64,000 bases of DNA from positions 62,001 through 126,000 of the forward strand of contig NZ_WWNE01000003.1 in assembly GCF_009909615.1 (NCBI RefSeq), in the 5' to 3' direction. Positions 54,475 to 63,531 of this stretch are shown here, piece after piece. Numbering within the stretch: the stretch's first letter is position 1; the number at the start of each line of letters is the position of its first letter. The notes under the pieces were generated by a model that saw nothing but the letters and a program-made list of their open reading frames with translations, searched no databases and had not been told where the DNA came from. The translations under genes and the position numbers were made by a program. The DNA comes from Acidiluteibacter ferrifornacis (GTDB lineage: Bacteria; Bacteroidota; Bacteroidia; Flavobacteriales_E; Vicingaceae).

Positions 54475-55737
54475 TTAAATGTGTAAATGTTTACTTTCAT
54501 CAAGGAAAGGGTGATTCTTAACAACAAGTGGTGCTTTAGCTAAAGATCTAAACACAGTGAATAAGAATAATCCTAAGAACCCTATAAAAGTACCAATCTC
54601 TAAGAAACCAAAGTGCCAGTGACTACCTACAGTTCCAGGCATTACCATCAAGAATACATCTAACCAATGTCCGATGAAAATAACAATACCAACAACAAGC
54701 GCATAGCCAATACTTCGTTTTGAATCTCTCGACATTAAAATGACCATAGGCATAATAAAGTTAACAGCGAAAACTCCAAAAAACAATCCTCTGTAATGTT
54801 CAATTCTTGTCATGTAGTAGGTTACTTCTTCAGGTATATTTGAATACCAAATCAACATAAATTGAGAAAACCATAAGTAACTCCATAAAAAGCTGATTGC
54901 AAACATCCATTTAGTAATATCATGCATATGTGATTTATTCACAACTTCAAGATATCCCTTTGACTTTAAATAAAGTGTTAATAGTACAATAGTAATCATT
55001 GCGCTTACCCATATTCCGGAGAATACATACCAACCAAACAACGTACTAAACCAGTGGGTATCAATTGACATTAACCAATCCCAAGATGCAGTTGATGAAG
55101 TATAAGCAAAGAAAACTAAGAAAATAGCACTATAAACCATATTCTTGAAGTGGATTTTAGTTCCTCCTTCTTGGTCTTCCTTTAATGATCTCTTTCTAAA
55201 AAGATTTACAAAAAATAACCAAACTGCTAAATAAGCGATGGTTCTTAACCAGAAAAAACCTTGATTAAGGTAAGCAGTCTTACCAGCAATTATAGAATCA
55301 TAGTGATGATTCTCAATAGCACCTTCGACAGTTGCATCATTAGTATACTCTGGATGTGCAGAATCAATAGTGCCCTCTATAACGAATTCATGCGTAGCTG
55401 CAGGATCCATCCAATGATAGATATGGTTCCAATGCAAAGAACAAGCAGCAAAGAAAATAATCAAGGTAATTGCCCCAACCCACATATACTGAGATATTCC
55501 TTCAAAAACTCTTTTCAGAACTGTTAAATAGGAAGCTTCTGTAGCATATTGTAATGCCAAGAAAAACAAGGTTCCTAAAGAAATTCCAAAAAAGAAAAAT
55601 CCATTTACTAGAATATTTGCCCAAAAACGAGTATTACTTTCAGCATCATGAGGCATCCCAACTATTAGGGCGATCAAACCAATTGCCATAAAAATTGCAA
55701 AGGTGATTTTTGATTTATTTGTAAATATGAAGTCCAT
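54475..55737 (-). CDS. actF: Alternative complex III subunit ActF
   Basis: Polytopic membrane protein of 420 residues, about 10 helices, related to NrfD/PsrC and paired with ActC in the quinol:cytochrome c oxidoreductase. Recognisable segments are YLTVLKRVFEGISQYMWVG and SHWHFGFLEIGTF. It forms a second quinone-side membrane module in the complex. Linked to actE and coxB by 25-base spacers. Confidence 0.92.
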   Translation of the reverse strand: MDFIFTNKSKITFAIFMAIGLIALIVGMPHDAESNTRFWANILVNGFFFFGISLGTLFFLALQYATEASYLTVLKRVFEGISQYMWVGAITLIIFFAACSLHWNHIYHWMDPAATHEFVIEGTIDSAHPEYTNDATVEGAIENHHYDSIIAGKTAYLNQGFFWLRTIAYLAVWLFFVNLFRKRSLKEDQEGGTKIHFKNMVYSAIFLVFFAYTSSTASWDWLMSIDTHWFSTLFGWYVFSGIWVSAMITIVLLTLYLKSKGYLEVVNKSHMHDITKWMFAISFLWSYLWFSQFMLIWYSNIPEEVTYYMTRIEHYRGLFFGVFAVNFIMPMVILMSRDSKRSIGYALVVGIVIFIGHWLDVFLMVMPGTVGSHWHFGFLEIGTFIGFLGLFLFTVFRSLAKAPLVVKNHPFLDESKHLHI

Positions 55738-55762
55738 ATTAGCTGTTTTTTACTTTCTTAAA

Positions 55763-56422
55763 TTATTCTGCAACAGTTTCTGCTGTTTCATTAGTTTCAT
55801 TCGGTATCTCTTCTACTGCAACCTCTTTCATTGCTTCAGGATTTTTACCTTGTAATTTTTGCACATAAGCAACAATTAACCATCTTTCTTCATCGTTCAA
55901 CTGCGCCGCATGAGGTCCCATCGCGTTTAAACCATACATAATAGTGTGGTAAATATGACCAGGTGCTAACTCAGACATCGACCTTCCACCTCTCCTTGTT
56001 TTATTCTCATCTGTATAAGAAGGTACCGCACTGTATGCTGGATGATTAATAGAACCCTTACCTTGACCTTTTGGACCATGACAATGTTGACAAAAAGAAG
56101 CATACAAAGCTCCACCCTTCACTAACATTTCATCAGTTACTTTAAAAGGAATAGCTAATTTTTGACCAGCTTCCTCATAACCTTCAGTTGTGTTGGCAAA
56201 CGGATATGGTTTATATCCTCTAGGAATTGTGTTTTCAACCGGTAATCGCGCAGACATTGAATCTGGATATTCGTAATCTACATATGTTTCAATGGCCGGA
56301 GATCTATACATATCAGGCATGTATTCAAGCCCTGGACTGTTTGGGTCTCCACAAGATGATAAAACAACAGATGCAAATGCTCCTGTAAGTAATACCTTTG
56401 TTATGATTCTATTATTTTTCAT
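55763..56422 (-). CDS. actE: Alternative complex III subunit ActE, monoheme cytochrome c lipoprotein
   Basis: Lipoprotein with lipobox LSSC (lipid Cys23) and one heme-binding CQHCH (about residues 111-115), followed by the cytochrome c fold with the likely Met ligand in MYGLNAMGPH. The N-terminal YMPDMYRSPAIE segment matches the ActE family. 219 residues. Receives electrons from ActA's hemes and can pass them to CuA of CoxB. Confidence 0.93.
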   Translation of the reverse strand: MKNNRIITKVLLTGAFASVVLSSCGDPNSPGLEYMPDMYRSPAIETYVDYEYPDSMSARLPVENTIPRGYKPYPFANTTEGYEEAGQKLAIPFKVTDEMLVKGGALYASFCQHCHGPKGQGKGSINHPAYSAVPSYTDENKTRRGGRSMSELAPGHIYHTIMYGLNAMGPHAAQLNDEERWLIVAYVQKLQGKNPEAMKEVAVEEIPNETNETAETVAE

Positions 56423-56443
56423 GTCTATGCCTCGTAATTTTTC

Positions 56444-56971
56444 TTATCTAGCTTCAATTCTTGTTGTTCCTGTTGCTTTAAGCATTTCTTCCAATTCAGC
56501 TTCTGATTGGTCATGATTGTCGTGCAAATGCAATTCCATTACAAATTTATCATCTGTTGTTTCCGGATACGGGTTTCTTGCTTTTACTCCAGGCAACGTC
56601 CAGTTTCTCAGGAAATAGGTTAATGCCATACCATGCGCTGCTAAAAGAACAGTGAACTCAAATGAAATAGGCACAAATGCAGGTAAATTATCGATTAAAG
56701 TAAAGTTAGGTTTACCTCCAATATTCATTGGCCAATCTTGAATCATAAAGAACCACATGCCAAACACTGCTAACAACAACCCTATACAGCCATATATAAA
56801 TGCAGTAATAGCTATTCTAGTGTGTTTAACACCGATAATTGGGTCTAGTCCATGAATCGGAAACGGAGAGTAGACATCTCTGATGTAAATTCCTTTTGAT
56901 ACTAAGTCTTTAGCTCCTTTTAAAAGAACCTGCTCATCATCATAAGTTGCGTATATAACTTTATCAGCCAT
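56444..56971 (-). CDS. actD: Alternative complex III subunit ActD (DUF3341)
   Basis: A 175-residue membrane subunit with two transmembrane helices (about 54-77 and 102-122) and conserved YSPFPIHGLD (35-44). DUF3341 members always occur with ActC in these complexes and structurally brace the membrane part. Short soluble tail at the C-terminus. Confidence 0.92.
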   Translation of the reverse strand: MADKVIYATYDDEQVLLKGAKDLVSKGIYIRDVYSPFPIHGLDPIIGVKHTRIAITAFIYGCIGLLLAVFGMWFFMIQDWPMNIGGKPNFTLIDNLPAFVPISFEFTVLLAAHGMALTYFLRNWTLPGVKARNPYPETTDDKFVMELHLHDNHDQSEAELEEMLKATGTTRIEAR

Positions 56972-56990
56972 TTTCTTTAATTATATATTA

Positions 56991-58370
56991 TTAATGCTCT
57001 AGAGTTTGCTTTTTGTAAGCCTCTCCTGATGATTTTAAAATCGATTTCAATTCATTCAATGCTAATACAGGGAAAAATCTAGCAAACAACAAGAATAGTA
57101 CGAAGAAGATTCCGATTGTACCAATGAAACATCCTATATCTACAAATGTTGGGTGGAACATAGTCCAGCTTGAAGGCAAGTAGTCTCTGTGCAATGAAGT
57201 AACAATAATTACGAATCTTTCGAACCACATACCAATATTTACAATTATCGACATAAAGAAGGTAAAAGTAATGTTGGTTCTCAATTTCTTAAACCAGAAT
57301 ACTTGAGGTGAGATAACGTTACATGTCATCATTGCCCAATATGCCCACCAGTAAGGTCCTGTTGCTCTATTTATAAATGCATAAGACTCATACTCTACTC
57401 CAGAATACCAAGAAACGAATAGCTCTGTCAAGTAAGCAACACCAACAATAGAACCTGTAACGATTATTACAATGTTCATATACTCGATATGCTTAATGTG
57501 TATGTAATTTTCTAAATTCAACACTTTTCTCATGATAATCAACAAAGTGTTAACCATAGCGAAACCAGAGAATACCGCCCCCGCAACAAAGTAAGGAGGA
57601 AAAATCGTAGTGTGCCATCCAGGAATGACTGAAGTAGCAAAATCCATAGATACAATAGAGTGAACGGAAAATACAAGTGGAGTAGCTAAACCAGCTAAAA
57701 CAAGCGAAACCTCTTCAAATCTATTCCACGCTTTCGCGTTACCAGTCCATCCAAATGCTAATAAACCATAAACTTTTTTAGGTACTACTTGAGTTACTTT
57801 ATCACGAATAGTAGCAAAATCAGGTATTAAACCGATATACCAGAATACCAATGATACAGAGAAATAAGTACTAATCGCAAATACATCCCACAATAAAGGA
57901 GAATTAAAGTTTACCCAAAGTGAACCAAATTGGTTTGGTAATGGAAAAACAAAATAAGCTAACCAAATTCTTCCCATGTGGATACCAGGCCAAACCGCAG
58001 CCATCATTACTGCAAAAATTGTCATAGCCTCAGCAGAACGGTTAATTGCCATTCTCCACTTTTGACGAAACAATAACAATACTGCAGAAATTAAAGTTCC
58101 TGCGTGACCAATACCTACCCACCATACAAAGTTGGTAATATCCCACGCCCAACCGACAGTTTTATTCAATCCCCATGTTCCAATACCTGTTCCTAACAAA
58201 TATAGGATACAACCGATTCCCCATAGGGCCATAACTGAAGCTAGACCAAAAACAATGTACCACGAACGATCTGCCTTACCAACTATTGGCTTAAGCACAT
58301 CATTTGTAATATCGCTATAGGATTTATCTCCTAATATAAGTGGTTCTCTTATTGCTGATTCCTGATGCAT
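56991..58370 (-). CDS. actC: Alternative complex III subunit ActC (NrfD/PsrC family)
   Basis: Quinol-binding membrane subunit of 459 residues with about 10 helices. Characteristic regions: WGITNFVWWVGIGHAGTLISA-type segment (here WDITNFVWWVGIGHAGT), VWPGIHMGR and FERFVIIVTSLHRDYLPSSW. Menaquinol is oxidised at its periplasmic face. Followed by actD after 19 bases and preceded by actB after 29. Confidence 0.96.
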   Translation of the reverse strand: MHQESAIREPLILGDKSYSDITNDVLKPIVGKADRSWYIVFGLASVMALWGIGCILYLLGTGIGTWGLNKTVGWAWDITNFVWWVGIGHAGTLISAVLLLFRQKWRMAINRSAEAMTIFAVMMAAVWPGIHMGRIWLAYFVFPLPNQFGSLWVNFNSPLLWDVFAISTYFSVSLVFWYIGLIPDFATIRDKVTQVVPKKVYGLLAFGWTGNAKAWNRFEEVSLVLAGLATPLVFSVHSIVSMDFATSVIPGWHTTIFPPYFVAGAVFSGFAMVNTLLIIMRKVLNLENYIHIKHIEYMNIVIIVTGSIVGVAYLTELFVSWYSGVEYESYAFINRATGPYWWAYWAMMTCNVISPQVFWFKKLRTNITFTFFMSIIVNIGMWFERFVIIVTSLHRDYLPSSWTMFHPTFVDIGCFIGTIGIFFVLFLLFARFFPVLALNELKSILKSSGEAYKKQTLEH

Positions 58371-58399
58371 TATATTACTATTTTGCTAATTACTATAAA

Positions 58400-61300
58400 T
58401 TATGCTTCTACTTCTATATTTCTAACCTTAACTTGGTAGTAAATGTTAGGTTCTGTTCCGACTTCTTCAATTACTCTATATGAGCGATCACTGTCAGCAA
58501 TTTTTCTAACCAAAGTTCCTTGATCATTCAAATCACCAAAAATAATTGCATCTGTAGGGCAAGCAGAAGCACAAGCAGTCTGAATTTCTCCATCTTTCAC
58601 TTTTCTACTGTCTTTCTTAGCGGTTAACTTCCCTTCTTGAATTCGTTGAACACACATGCTACACTTCTCCATAACACCTCTTGCTCTTACTGTTACGTCT
58701 GGGTTCAATACCATACGTCCTAAATCGTCTTGAGATGGGTTAATGCTAGCGAAATCACTATTACCCATATAGTTAAACCAGTTAAAGCGACGAACTTTAT
58801 AAGGACAGTTGTTTGCACAATACCTAGTTCCGATACATCTATTGTAAGTCATTTGGTTTAATCCCTCATTACTATGAGTTGTAGCAACTACAGGACAAAC
58901 AGTCTCACAAGGAGCGTGATTACAGTGTTGACACATCATCGGTTGGTGCACAACCTTTGGATTATCTTCAGCAATTTCCATCAAACCATAACTTCTATCG
59001 TCTACTGATTTTTGCTCTTCTTCACTACTAAAATACCTATCAATTCGCATCCAATGCATCTCTCTAGATCTTCGTACTTCATCCTTTCCAACAACAGGAA
59101 CGTTGTTTTCAGAGTTACAAGAAGTAACACAAGATCCACAACCAATACAAGAATTCATATCAATAGTCATTCCCCAACGGTGACCTACACCTTCTACAGG
59201 GTGCTCTCCCCATAGGGTAGCATCAGTGGTATTTATTGGACCATCATGAGTAGCTAACAAATGAGGTGGGTTGTAATCGTCTTTAGATCCATTTTTAAAT
59301 GTTCCAAAAGTAGTTTCTCTCACAACTGAATCTCGACCCATTATTGTTTGGTGAGTTTGAGTAGTTGCAATTTGATGACTCCCTGAAGCCATCTCGAAAG
59401 TAACATCAGTAGAGTAAGTTGACATACTTCCTGCCATTAAACCTATTGCAGGATAAGCATTAAACCCAACTATCTGATCTTCTTTTCCTATAGTTCTACC
59501 ATATCCAACAGCAACACCAAGGGTTCCTTTAGCTTGACCTGGTTGTGATACAACAGGCACTCCCTCCAAAACAACACCGTTAATCGTAAAGTTGGCTACA
59601 TTCGCATCCTTTTGCTCACCATATTCAGTTGCATACCCTAATTCACGAGCATCTGATGGGTTCATAGTAATATAGTTATCCCAGGTAATTTTTGACACTG
59701 GGTCAGGTAGCTCTTGCAACCAAGGGTTATGAGCATCCATACCAAATCCTATTCCTACTTTTTGATAAAATTCGATTTCCCAATCTGCTCCACTAACCTT
59801 CGCAATAGAGGCCGCAGCAGCATTCAAATCACCAACAAAAACAGTTGCTGTAGGGGCGTTTAAATTGTGCTTAAATACACCATCGCTAACTACAGTATTC
59901 CAAAAGTCGTTGAAATTAAGACTTACGGTTTGCTGTGGATAAGCTTTAGCCTCCCAAGTCTTTCGCATGTATGCATAAAAATCTACCTCTTCTCCCATCC
60001 AAGCCAAGAATGAATCTTGCATCTGACGAGTATCAAATAATTTAGAAATAACAGGTTGAGAAATTGAGTAATGACCATAAACTGGATTGTGATCATTCCA
60101 TGATTCTAAATAGTGATTGTCAGGGGCTACAAAATTGCATGCTTCAGATGTAGCATTTGGACGCGTCGCAAATGAGACTCTTGTTTTAACCTTCGCCAAA
60201 CCTTCCGCAAAGTTTAAAGCGGCCGGCATAGAATAAACAGGGTCTACACCTGCAATAAAAATTGCATCAACTACTCCAGAATTGATTTCTTTAGCAAGTT
60301 TTACAACTGCTGCATCATCTCCTTGTCTGTAAAACGAAGGATTATCAATATCTAGTGTCGTGCCGTAATTTCCTAATAAATGATTAATACCGTTTACAAT
60401 CAATTGATCATTAACGTTATTTGAGCCGGAGACAACCAACGTTTCCCCTTTTGCAGCTACCAATGCTGCAGCAGCTTTTGAAATACTTTCGTCCGCTGAA
60501 GTTGAAGAAGCTCCTAATGAACTCCCCCCCAACTTTGATGCAATTTGATTATATAGAGAGACTAATACTTTCCCATGCTCTGATGGTTTAATTGGTGTTC
60601 TATAGTCGGCGTTAGTTCCTGTCATAGAAAAACTTGACTCAAACTGAAAATGTTTTGACATCCAAGCGTTTTCCGGCTTTCTATTTTTTGCGTACTCTTT
60701 TGCGATTTGAATCGGAGATATCCAGTTTCCTAGAAAATCGGCACCCACAGATACAATTACTTTAGCTTTATCAAAGTGATAAGTAGGAATTACTTTCTTA
60801 CCAAACGCAAGGTTATTAGCCTCTGACATCCCACTCAAAGAAATAGCATCATAAGTAATATGCTCTATAGTAATCGCAGGAAATTTAGCTTTAAAATCCT
60901 CAATTAAATATTTCGTAGAAGGACTTAATAGAGTATTCGTTAAAATTCTTATCTGACCCGACTTTCCTTCAATATTCTTAAGTGCATTTTTCAATGTGCT
61001 ATCAAATGAACTCCAAGAAATTTTCTCCCCATCAATCATAGGGTATTTTATTCTCTTCCCATCATACAAAGATAGAACTGATGAATTAACACGGGCGTTA
61101 ACTCCACCCTTGGTAACCTCAGAAAGCTTATTTCCTTCAATTTTGATTGGTCGACCTTCTCTTGTCTTTACCAAAATACTAGCATAATCATTACCGTCTG
61201 AAAAACTAGAGGCATACCAATTTGCAATACCTGGAGTTACACTATCTGGCTTAACAACGTAAGGCAATGCATAGTTTACAGGAGTTTCGCACGCTGCCAA

Positions 61301-61498
61301 AGAAGCTGCAGTCACCCCAAATCCAAGATACTTTAAGAAATCTCTTCTCGATGTGGAAGAATTCTCTAAAACTTCCTTATCACCTAAAAACTCTTCAGTT
61401 GGCAAATACTCTTGAAACTCGTTGTTTTTAGCTGTTGAAAAATCTGATGAGTTATTCAACTCTTCAGTTCCTTTCCAATATTTTTTAGTCTTATCCAT
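58400..61498 (-). CDS. actB: Alternative complex III subunit ActB, molybdopterin-oxidoreductase-like Fe-S protein
   Basis: Large periplasmic subunit of 1032 residues. The N-terminus has a variant Tat motif S50-R-R-D-F-L-K56. The first two thirds resemble a molybdopterin oxidoreductase, but in this family the cofactor site is empty. The C-terminal third (about 770-1000) is a PsrB/HybA-like domain with cysteine groups CIGCGSCVTSC, CQHCNHAPCETVC, CIGTRYCANNC and CSMC...CASACP for one 3Fe-4S and three 4Fe-4S clusters. The ATG at 61498 is preferred over TTG at 61507. Confidence 0.95.
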   Translation of the reverse strand: MDKTKKYWKGTEELNNSSDFSTAKNNEFQEYLPTEEFLGDKEVLENSSTSRRDFLKYLGFGVTAASLAACETPVNYALPYVVKPDSVTPGIANWYASSFSDGNDYASILVKTREGRPIKIEGNKLSEVTKGGVNARVNSSVLSLYDGKRIKYPMIDGEKISWSSFDSTLKNALKNIEGKSGQIRILTNTLLSPSTKYLIEDFKAKFPAITIEHITYDAISLSGMSEANNLAFGKKVIPTYHFDKAKVIVSVGADFLGNWISPIQIAKEYAKNRKPENAWMSKHFQFESSFSMTGTNADYRTPIKPSEHGKVLVSLYNQIASKLGGSSLGASSTSADESISKAAAALVAAKGETLVVSGSNNVNDQLIVNGINHLLGNYGTTLDIDNPSFYRQGDDAAVVKLAKEINSGVVDAIFIAGVDPVYSMPAALNFAEGLAKVKTRVSFATRPNATSEACNFVAPDNHYLESWNDHNPVYGHYSISQPVISKLFDTRQMQDSFLAWMGEEVDFYAYMRKTWEAKAYPQQTVSLNFNDFWNTVVSDGVFKHNLNAPTATVFVGDLNAAAASIAKVSGADWEIEFYQKVGIGFGMDAHNPWLQELPDPVSKITWDNYITMNPSDARELGYATEYGEQKDANVANFTINGVVLEGVPVVSQPGQAKGTLGVAVGYGRTIGKEDQIVGFNAYPAIGLMAGSMSTYSTDVTFEMASGSHQIATTQTHQTIMGRDSVVRETTFGTFKNGSKDDYNPPHLLATHDGPINTTDATLWGEHPVEGVGHRWGMTIDMNSCIGCGSCVTSCNSENNVPVVGKDEVRRSREMHWMRIDRYFSSEEEQKSVDDRSYGLMEIAEDNPKVVHQPMMCQHCNHAPCETVCPVVATTHSNEGLNQMTYNRCIGTRYCANNCPYKVRRFNWFNYMGNSDFASINPSQDDLGRMVLNPDVTVRARGVMEKCSMCVQRIQEGKLTAKKDSRKVKDGEIQTACASACPTDAIIFGDLNDQGTLVRKIADSDRSYRVIEEVGTEPNIYYQVKVRNIEVEA

Positions 61499-61537
61499 AG
61501 ATATCAATTGAAACTTTGTGGAATCGTTAATCTTATT

Positions 61538-62800
61538 TTAGTAGTGACATTTAGCGCATTCTATACCGCCAAGTTCGTCTACATTAATAACACCGTTCTC
61601 TAAATACTTTGCTTTTAAATCTTCAGGAAGTCGTTTATGAATCTCATCATAATAACCATTACCTTCCGTTTGAACTTTAGTCTCTCTGTGGCAATCAATA
61701 CACCAGCCCATTGTTAATGGAGCAAACTGCTTTCCTACTGTATACTCTTCCTCAACTGGCCCATGACATTTTTGACATGCAATCTGCCCTACAGTTACGT
61801 GCTGAGAGTGGTTAAAATACACGTGATCCGGTAAATTATGAACCTTAATCCACTTAATTGGCGATGTATTTTCTCCGTATGTTTTGGTTACGGGATCAAA
61901 ATCCAGAGCCTTATAAATTTTAGCAATCTCTTCTTTTCCGTATTGTGGACCTTCATTGATATATGTGTGACAGTTCATACACAAATTTGCAGATGGTATT
62001 CCTGCAGACTTACTATTTCTTGCACCACTGTGACAGTAATTACAATCAATTTTATTTTGCCCTGCATGCAATTGATGAGAAAATTTAATGGGCTGCTCTG
62101 GCTGATAGTCAGTATAAACTCCGACATTCAAAGCGGCGTCCCATCCTGCCTTAGCCACCAACACAATCAAACCTAAAACCAGAAGCACTACAAATTTTCT
62201 ATTTTTAGCACCCCAATCTAACAATGCAGACCACATATCTTTTTCGTCACCCGCAGCATCTTTGTCTACAACGGTAGCTAACGAATAATTCACTTTCCTG
62301 AGGATTCCAATTACGATAATCAAAACCACTATCGCACCTAAGAAAATTAAATATGGACTAGTGGTTTCCGAAGAAACCTCAGCTCCCACAACCTCTGACG
62401 AACCATCCGCAGTGGCAGCTGGAGCAGACGCAGCAGCGGCAGCACTTTCATCCACATAAGTAAAAATTGCTTTTATCTCCTCATCCGTAACTGGCTGAGC
62501 AGGCATAATCACCTTATTAAACTTCTCGTACACAGCAATCGCATCTGCGTCTCCTGCCTTAATTAATTCTTGAGAATTTTTCACCCATTTAAGAATCCAA
62601 GACATCTCATATTTTTCAGTAACCCCTTTTAAACCAGGACCTACTAAAACGCCTTCATTGGCATAATGACAAGAAGCACAATAAGATTTGAATAGTTTTT
62701 CACCATCTTGAGCCTTAGAAATAGTTGCAGAAAGAGTCAACACTGCAAATAACAAACCGTATAACGTGTTTTTGATAGACCTTTGTGGAAATGCGTTCAT
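61538..62800 (-). CDS. actA: Alternative complex III subunit ActA with N-terminal cytochrome c domain
   Basis: Multiheme c-type cytochrome of 420 residues. Six CxxCH motifs: CASCH at 41-45 in an N-terminal monoheme cytochrome domain, and CNYCH, CMNCH, CQKCH, CIDCH and CAKCH between 253 and 419 in the pentaheme part. Two membrane helices (about 151-168 and 203-220) lie between, separated by a short charged stretch. The signal peptide ends near SKAQ. ATG 62800 is chosen because it starts the signal peptide and two promoter elements lie upstream; the frame continues to 62878. First gene of the operon. Confidence 0.94.
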   Translation of the reverse strand: MNAFPQRSIKNTLYGLLFAVLTLSATISKAQDGEKLFKSYCASCHYANEGVLVGPGLKGVTEKYEMSWILKWVKNSQELIKAGDADAIAVYEKFNKVIMPAQPVTDEEIKAIFTYVDESAAAAASAPAATADGSSEVVGAEVSSETTSPYLIFLGAIVVLIIVIGILRKVNYSLATVVDKDAAGDEKDMWSALLDWGAKNRKFVVLLVLGLIVLVAKAGWDAALNVGVYTDYQPEQPIKFSHQLHAGQNKIDCNYCHSGARNSKSAGIPSANLCMNCHTYINEGPQYGKEEIAKIYKALDFDPVTKTYGENTSPIKWIKVHNLPDHVYFNHSQHVTVGQIACQKCHGPVEEEYTVGKQFAPLTMGWCIDCHRETKVQTEGNGYYDEIHKRLPEDLKAKYLENGVINVDELGGIECAKCHY

Positions 62801-62824
62801 ATTTAAAGTATTACGTTTGTGTCG

Positions 62825-62868
62825 CAAAAATAAATGAATATTATATGCCGTTACGTGGCGCAAATTTA
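62825..62868 (-). promoter_or_regulatory. Two candidate -7 elements for the act-cox operon
   Basis: Minus strand TAAATTTG (62868-62861) and TATTTTTG (62832-62825), both exact TAnnTTTG matches and both followed by CG. They precede the actA ATG at 62800 by 61 and 25 bases. No canonical -33 TTG accompanies either. Confidence 0.45.
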
Positions 62869-63044
62869 TAAGAAACATCGTTTTTACCTTACTATTTGTA
62901 GTGAAATTACATCTTCGAGACTTAATTTATAATGATTCTAAATAACTGTTAATTCTTGCAAAATTTACATTAATTTAGTTACTCGATTAAAAAGATATTC
63001 TACTGTATTTTTTTCCAAAGCACATTTGTTTGGCATGAATTTTA

Positions 63045-63052
63045 TAGGTTTG
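63045..63052 (+). promoter_or_regulatory. Candidate promoter of the SPOR protein gene
   Basis: TAGGTTTG, exact -7 match, with a TTG 16 bases upstream (63026-63028), close to the expected spacing. The ATG is at 63067, so the leader would be very short. Confidence 0.5.
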
Positions 63053-63066
63053 CACAAAATTTAGAT

Positions 63067-63531
63067 ATGAAAAAGATAGGACTGTTTATTAGCTCTGCAA
63101 TCATTGCTTTTAGCTTAAATGCTCAAACAAAAAATAATCAAGCAGAGGCTCCAGCTAAACTGAAACCTGCAAAATCAGTGAGCATAATAATAGAAAATCC
63201 ATCAATCCCTGCAGATTCAGGCAAAATAGAAGTTCAAGAAAATGTGAACGTTGGAATTTTAGTTCAAAAATACAACAGCACTAAGAAAGATGTGGGCTAT
63301 AGAGTACAAATTCATTCAGGTCTTGCCCGAATAGAAGCGATTAATGCTCAGAGTAACTTTTTAAAAATTTATCCGGATGTACCAACGTATTTAATCTATC
63401 AACAACCAAACTTTAAAATCAGAGTTGGTGACTTTGAAAATAGAATTCAAGTGTTGCAATTCTATGATGAGATGATTGGCGCTTTCCCTGGTTCATTTGT
63501 CATTAAAGACGATATTAATGCCAGTTTCTAG
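63067..63531 (+). CDS. SPOR-domain secreted protein
   Basis: A 154-residue exported protein with signal peptide (about 1-19, ending LNAQ). The C-terminal half (about 77-150) is a SPOR-like domain: YRVQIHSGLARIEAINAQSNF, then YLIYQQPNFKIRVGDF. SPOR domains bind denuded peptidoglycan at division sites. The middle is Lys/Pro/Glu-rich linker. Convergent with the OmpA-family gene, overlapping by four bases. Confidence 0.86.
   Translation: MKKIGLFISSAIIAFSLNAQTKNNQAEAPAKLKPAKSVSIIIENPSIPADSGKIEVQENVNVGILVQKYNSTKKDVGYRVQIHSGLARIEAINAQSNFLKIYPDVPTYLIYQQPNFKIRVGDFENRIQVLQFYDEMIGAFPGSFVIKDDINASF

Noticed and set aside
62801-62878. ActA start at the ATG of 62878
   Set aside because: It places 26 charged residues ahead of a normal signal peptide and overlaps two promoter elements.
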